From contig NZ_SRLA01000002.1 of the NCBI RefSeq assembly GCF_004745825.1, positions 682,001 through 746,000 of the forward strand: a stretch of 64,000 bases of DNA, written 5' to 3'. Of the stretch, positions 61,081-64,000 are shown piece after piece (position 1 is the stretch's first letter; each line of letters starts with the position of its first letter). The notes below the pieces were generated by a model that worked only from the letters and a program-made list of their open reading frames with translations, was not told the DNA's origin and did not search any database. The stretch is from Hymenobacter fodinae. GTDB taxonomy: Bacteria > Bacteroidota > Bacteroidia > Cytophagales > Hymenobacteraceae. The position numbers and the translations under genes are program-made.

Positions 61081-62515
61081 GAGACGCATATATCAGGGCC
61101 TAAGCGCCGCATGCCTGGCTCTAGCCGTGGCGGCGTGCAAAGCGCCCGAGCTGGTAGAAAGAAAAGTCAACCGCACGGTGCCCGCCAGCTACGGTACCGC
61201 TAGCACAAAAGACACCGCCAGTACGGCCACCGGCCAGTGGAAATCCTTTTTCACCGATCCCAACCTGGTAGCCCTCATCGATACCGCGCTGCAGCGCAAC
61301 CAGGAGCTAAACATCTCGCTGCAGGAAATTCAGATTGCCCGCAACGAGGTGCAGATCCGGAAAGGGGAGTACCTGCCCTTCGTAGGCCTGGGTGCCAAAG
61401 CTGAAGCCGAGCGGCCTAGTCGCTACACGCTGCAAGGCGCGACGGAAAAAGCCATCGACATCAAGCCCGAGCACCGCAACCCCGACCCACTGCAGAACTA
61501 CCAGATTGGTGCCTTTGCCAGTTGGGAAGTGGATATCTGGCACAAGCTGCGCAACTCGCGTAAGTCGGCGGCCCTGCGCTACCTGGCTACGGTGGAAGGT
61601 CGCAACTTCACGGTGACCAATCTGATTGCCGAAATTGCCAACTCGTACTACGAGTTGCTGGCTCTCGACAACCAGCTGGCCATTGTGCGGCAGAACATTG
61701 AGCTGCAGACCAATGCCTTGGAACTGGTGCGCCTGCAGAAAGAGTCGGCCCGGACTACGGAGCTGGCCGTGCAGCGTTTTGAGGCTCAGGTGCACAACAC
61801 CCGCAGCCTGCAGTACGGTATTCAGCAGCGCATCGTCGAAACCGAAAACCGAATCAACTTCTTGGTTGGCCGGTATCCGCAGCCCATTATTCGCAACGCG
61901 GCCTCGTTTAATGACTTGGTGCCCGCGGTAGTGCAGGCCGGCGTGCCAGCCCAGCTCCTGCAAAACCGCCCCGACATCAGGCAAGCCGAGCAGAGCCTGG
62001 CCGCTGCCAAGCTGGACATTCAGGTGGCGCGAGCCAACTTCTACCCGGCTCTGCGCATAACCGGTGGTGCGGGCTTCGGGGCATTCAAGCCCGGCCTGAT
62101 CTTCTCGACACCCGAGTCGATGCTGTATTCACTGGCCGGTGATTTAGTAGCGCCTTTGGTGAACCGCAACGGCATCAAGGCCGTGTACGGCAACGCCACC
62201 GCCGCCCAGATCCAGGCTGCCTACAATTACGAGCGCACTATTCTAAATGCCTACGTGGAAGTAGCTAACCAGCTTTCCAGCATCAACAACCTGGCAAGAA
62301 GCTACGATGAGAAGGCCAAAGCCGTGCAAGCCTTAAACCAGTCGAGCACCATTTCCAACAGTCTCTTCCGCTCGGCCCGCGCCGAGTATACCGAAGTGCT
62401 CTTCACCCAGCGCGACGCCTTGGAGTCGAAGTTCGACCTTATCGAAACCAAGATGCAGCAGCTTAACGCCTCGGTGAACGTGTACCGAGCCCTAGGTGGC
62501 GGCTGGAAACAATAG
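61073..62515 (+). CDS. Outer-membrane efflux channel (TolC/OprM, NodT family)
   Basis: 480 residues from the ATG at 61073, overlapping the pump gene by 8 bases. Lipoprotein signal (LALAVAAC) then the two repeats of the TolC fold; typical phrases are NLVALIDTALQRNQELNISLQEIQIARNEV (in parts), WEVDIWHKLRNSRKSA and LLQNRPDIRQAEQSLAAAKLDIQVARANFYP. It forms the trimeric outer-membrane duct of the efflux system. A strong terminator follows 37 bases after the stop. Confidence 0.95.
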   Translation: MLKRRIYQGLSAACLALAVAACKAPELVERKVNRTVPASYGTASTKDTASTATGQWKSFFTDPNLVALIDTALQRNQELNISLQEIQIARNEVQIRKGEYLPFVGLGAKAEAERPSRYTLQGATEKAIDIKPEHRNPDPLQNYQIGAFASWEVDIWHKLRNSRKSAALRYLATVEGRNFTVTNLIAEIANSYYELLALDNQLAIVRQNIELQTNALELVRLQKESARTTELAVQRFEAQVHNTRSLQYGIQQRIVETENRINFLVGRYPQPIIRNAASFNDLVPAVVQAGVPAQLLQNRPDIRQAEQSLAAAKLDIQVARANFYPALRITGGAGFGAFKPGLIFSTPESMLYSLAGDLVAPLVNRNGIKAVYGNATAAQIQAAYNYERTILNAYVEVANQLSSINNLARSYDEKAKAVQALNQSSTISNSLFRSARAEYTEVLFTQRDALESKFDLIETKMQQLNASVNVYRALGGGWKQ

Positions 62516-62552
62516 AGTGGCCTAGGCCACCTCGTAGGCCAGGTATAACAAG

Positions 62553-62582
62553 AAAAGCCTCACCACATGGTGAGGCTTTTTG
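62553..62582 (+). terminator. Terminator of the efflux operon
   Basis: AAAAGCCTCACC and GGTGAGGCTTTTT pair perfectly around ACAT, ending in T tract. Confidence 0.93.
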
Positions 62583-62649
62583 TTTGGCTACTTGGTAAAG
62601 CAGAAAAAGGGAGAAGGAACCAAGTATAGGGTTGTAGCCGCACAGCGGT

Positions 62650-63513
62650 TTAGGCACCTGGGAAATATGTTGCTTTTAGGTATTCTCGCAGCGAGGTTGG
62701 CTTGCGGCCTAGTAGCCGCTCGACGGTATCGGGCGTGCCCGCTAGCATGCCGTATTGAGCAGCGTCGGCCCACTGGGCTATGAAGCCAGCAACAGGTTCA
62801 GGGAGGCCAGCAGCTACTTGCTGCGCGATGTAAGGCGCGGGCTCGCTGCTGTGGTAGGTGATGGGCCGGCCCGCCAGCTGGGAGAGCTCCTGGGCGACGT
62901 CGTGAAACGAGTAGGCTTCGCTTCCGGTCAGAGTATACTCCCGGTTGTCATGACCTCCGCTGGTGAGCAGGGCGGCCGTAGCCGCGGCCAGCTCGGTCCG
63001 CTTGACGAACGCAATCTTGCCTTCTCCGGCCGGAACACGGATTTCGGATTCCGGTACTTCGTTGCCAATCAGGTACCCGAGGCCTTCGAAGTAGTAGCCG
63101 TTGTGGAGAATGGTGTACACCAGCCCCGATGCTTTCAGGTAGACCTCCGTGGCCAGGTCGCTTTCCGTAACCTGCGGCATCACAAAGTCGGAACTACGCT
63201 GAATGCTGGTGTAAAACAGGTGCTTGACCCCAGCTTCTTTCGCCGCGTCGATGACGTTGCGGTGCTGACTCAGCCGGTCGGTAAAGACCACGGCCGACAC
63301 CAACAGCACCTTATCGACGCCCTGGAAGGCCTGCACTAAGGCGGGGTAATCAATGTAGTCGGCCTGCCGGACATCTACGCCTCGTTCCGTGAGGTCGGTG
63401 GCTTTGCTTATGTCGCGCACCAAGGCAGCAATTTCCGCGGCCGGGGTGATCTTGAGCAAGCACTCAATGGTTTCGTGGCCTAGGCCACCAGTGGCTCCCG
63501 TTACTAGAATCAT
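62650..63513 (-). CDS. NmrA/QorB-like NAD(P)H-binding oxidoreductase
   Basis: 287 residues. N-terminal Rossmann loop GATGGLGHETIECLL (about 6-20), followed by the SDR-atypical NmrA pattern: VDVRQADYIDYPALVQAFQGVDKVLLVSA, AGVKHLFYTSI and LHNGYYFEG. E. coli QorB (YtfG), a NADPH:quinone reductase, has this layout and is divergent from an HxlR-type regulator, exactly as here. Redox-stress or aldehyde/quinone detoxification is thus likely. A 19-bp palindromic operator lies in the shared promoter region. Confidence 0.9.
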   Translation of the reverse strand: MILVTGATGGLGHETIECLLKITPAAEIAALVRDISKATDLTERGVDVRQADYIDYPALVQAFQGVDKVLLVSAVVFTDRLSQHRNVIDAAKEAGVKHLFYTSIQRSSDFVMPQVTESDLATEVYLKASGLVYTILHNGYYFEGLGYLIGNEVPESEIRVPAGEGKIAFVKRTELAAATAALLTSGGHDNREYTLTGSEAYSFHDVAQELSQLAGRPITYHSSEPAPYIAQQVAAGLPEPVAGFIAQWADAAQYGMLAGTPDTVERLLGRKPTSLREYLKATYFPGA

Positions 63514-63727
63514 ACGAAACAGAAATTAAAAACCACAACTGCGTGGTCGGCAAAAGGGTAATATGGGGAAGTGGATTGGTCAGCAACTGTCCGGAAGAGA
63601 GGTGTTGCACAAGCTATAAGGGGGCATGCGCAAGAGAGTGGTGAATAGAGGGAGGCGACTACCCTATTTTGAATAGGTGAGGTCGCCCCGGGGTAGGGCA
63701 GGTGAAAGAGTGTATATTTACTTTCGA

Positions 63728-63772
63728 TTTGCAAGTGTAAGTAGAAGTCAAAACACTTGCAAATTGCAAGTG
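63728..63772. promoter_or_regulatory. Operator region between the reductase and hxlR genes
   Basis: A 19-bp palindrome CACTTGCAAATTGCAAGTG (63754-63772; 9-bp arms, one central base) and an extra half site TTTGCAAGTG (63728-63737). It lies 14 bases before the hxlR start, the place expected for a DUF24/HxlR repressor controlling both genes. Confidence 0.8.
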
Positions 63773-63786
63773 AAAATATCTACCAT

Positions 63787-64000
63787 ATGAAAGTGCTCAA
63801 ACAGCGTTCTACTTGTCCTATTAGCACGGCCCTCGACGTGCTAGGCGATAAATGGGTCCTTCTCATTCTGCGGGACATGGTGTTTGCGGGCAAGTCCACG
63901 TATGGGCAATTCCTACAGTCAGCGGAAAAAATGGCCACCAACATTCTGGCCGACCGCTTGGCGGTTCTGGAGTCACAAGGCATCCTGAACAAAGCCGTGG
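63787..64000 (+). CDS. HxlR family transcriptional regulator, 3'-truncated by the window
   Basis: The first 71 residues are visible (MKVLKQRSTCPISTALDVLG...). The HxlR/DUF24 hallmarks are clear: an N-terminal Cys (CPISTALDVLGDKWVLLILR, the redox- or electrophile-sensing position) and the winged-helix core KMATNILADRLAVLESQGIL. Members repress neighbouring oxidoreductase genes and are released by electrophiles, quinones or aldehydes. The gene is divergent from the QorB-like reductase; the palindrome at 63754-63772 is the likely operator. The C-terminus lies outside the window. Confidence 0.92.
   Translation, partial: MKVLKQRSTCPISTALDVLGDKWVLLILRDMVFAGKSTYGQFLQSAEKMATNILADRLAVLESQGILNKAV

Noticed and set aside
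1..64000. CRISPR arrays, prophage, complete IS elements, replication origin
   Set aside because: No regularly spaced direct repeats, no transposase, integrase or phage structural gene, and no dnaA-box cluster was seen.

Overview
The window looks like chromosome of a Bacteroidota member, most likely Hymenobacter or a close relative in the Hymenobacteraceae. The reasons are a moderately high GC content, promoters of the Bacteroidetes type (TAnnTTTG, with little sign of Shine-Dalgarno sequences), a SusC/SusD pair, a type IX secretion (T9SS) sorting domain, many lipoproteins, and protein sequences that read like this genus. Genus assignment is inference; no rRNA gene is present. There is no phage, plasmid, complete IS element or CRISPR array. 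The window is core and lightly accessory chromosome.

Layout. 1-8 kb: a truncated membrane protein, two MFS exporters, a Bax-inhibitor-1 membrane protein, a Tag-like DNA glycosylase with altered active-site residues, an SsuD-like flavin monooxygenase, a MITE-like inverted-repeat element and an APC permease. 7.9-15.7 kb: the most interesting region. A canonical Bacteroidetes promoter drives a leader with a clear SAM-I (S-box) riboswitch and a Cys/Met-rich 38-codon ORF, followed by SusC, SusD and a secreted M14 metallopeptidase. I infer a sulfur-status-controlled peptide uptake and digestion locus. 15.7-34.4 kb: Gfo/Idh oxidoreductase, M61 peptidase, methyltransferase, two PAP2 phosphatases flanking tRNA-Leu(CAG), a quinone oxidoreductase/AraC pair, a 775-residue GAF protein, a T9SS cargo, an M16 peptidase pair (active plus inactive), a DAACS symporter and a dipeptide epimerase.

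34.4-53.5 kb: MarR-YceI operon, lipoproteins, a DUF4132 gene interrupted by one in-frame TGA, an S9 peptidase, then housekeeping genes (clpS, recR, a glycosyltransferase fusion, an aminotransferase, the heptose-phosphate kinase, hemE, marC-like, purE, an EEP-family protein). 53.5-64 kb: FAD monooxygenase, STAS protein, a 780-base gene-poor stretch, an RND tripartite efflux operon carrying an inverted-repeat element between its first two genes, and at the right edge a divergent NmrA-like reductase/HxlR regulator pair with a palindromic operator.

Two window-wide themes stand out. Proteolysis and peptide use recur (SusCD, M14, M61, M16, S9, dipeptide epimerase, amino-acid symporters). The octamer TGGCCTAG and its complement occur dozens of times, far above chance, both in genes and just after stop codons.
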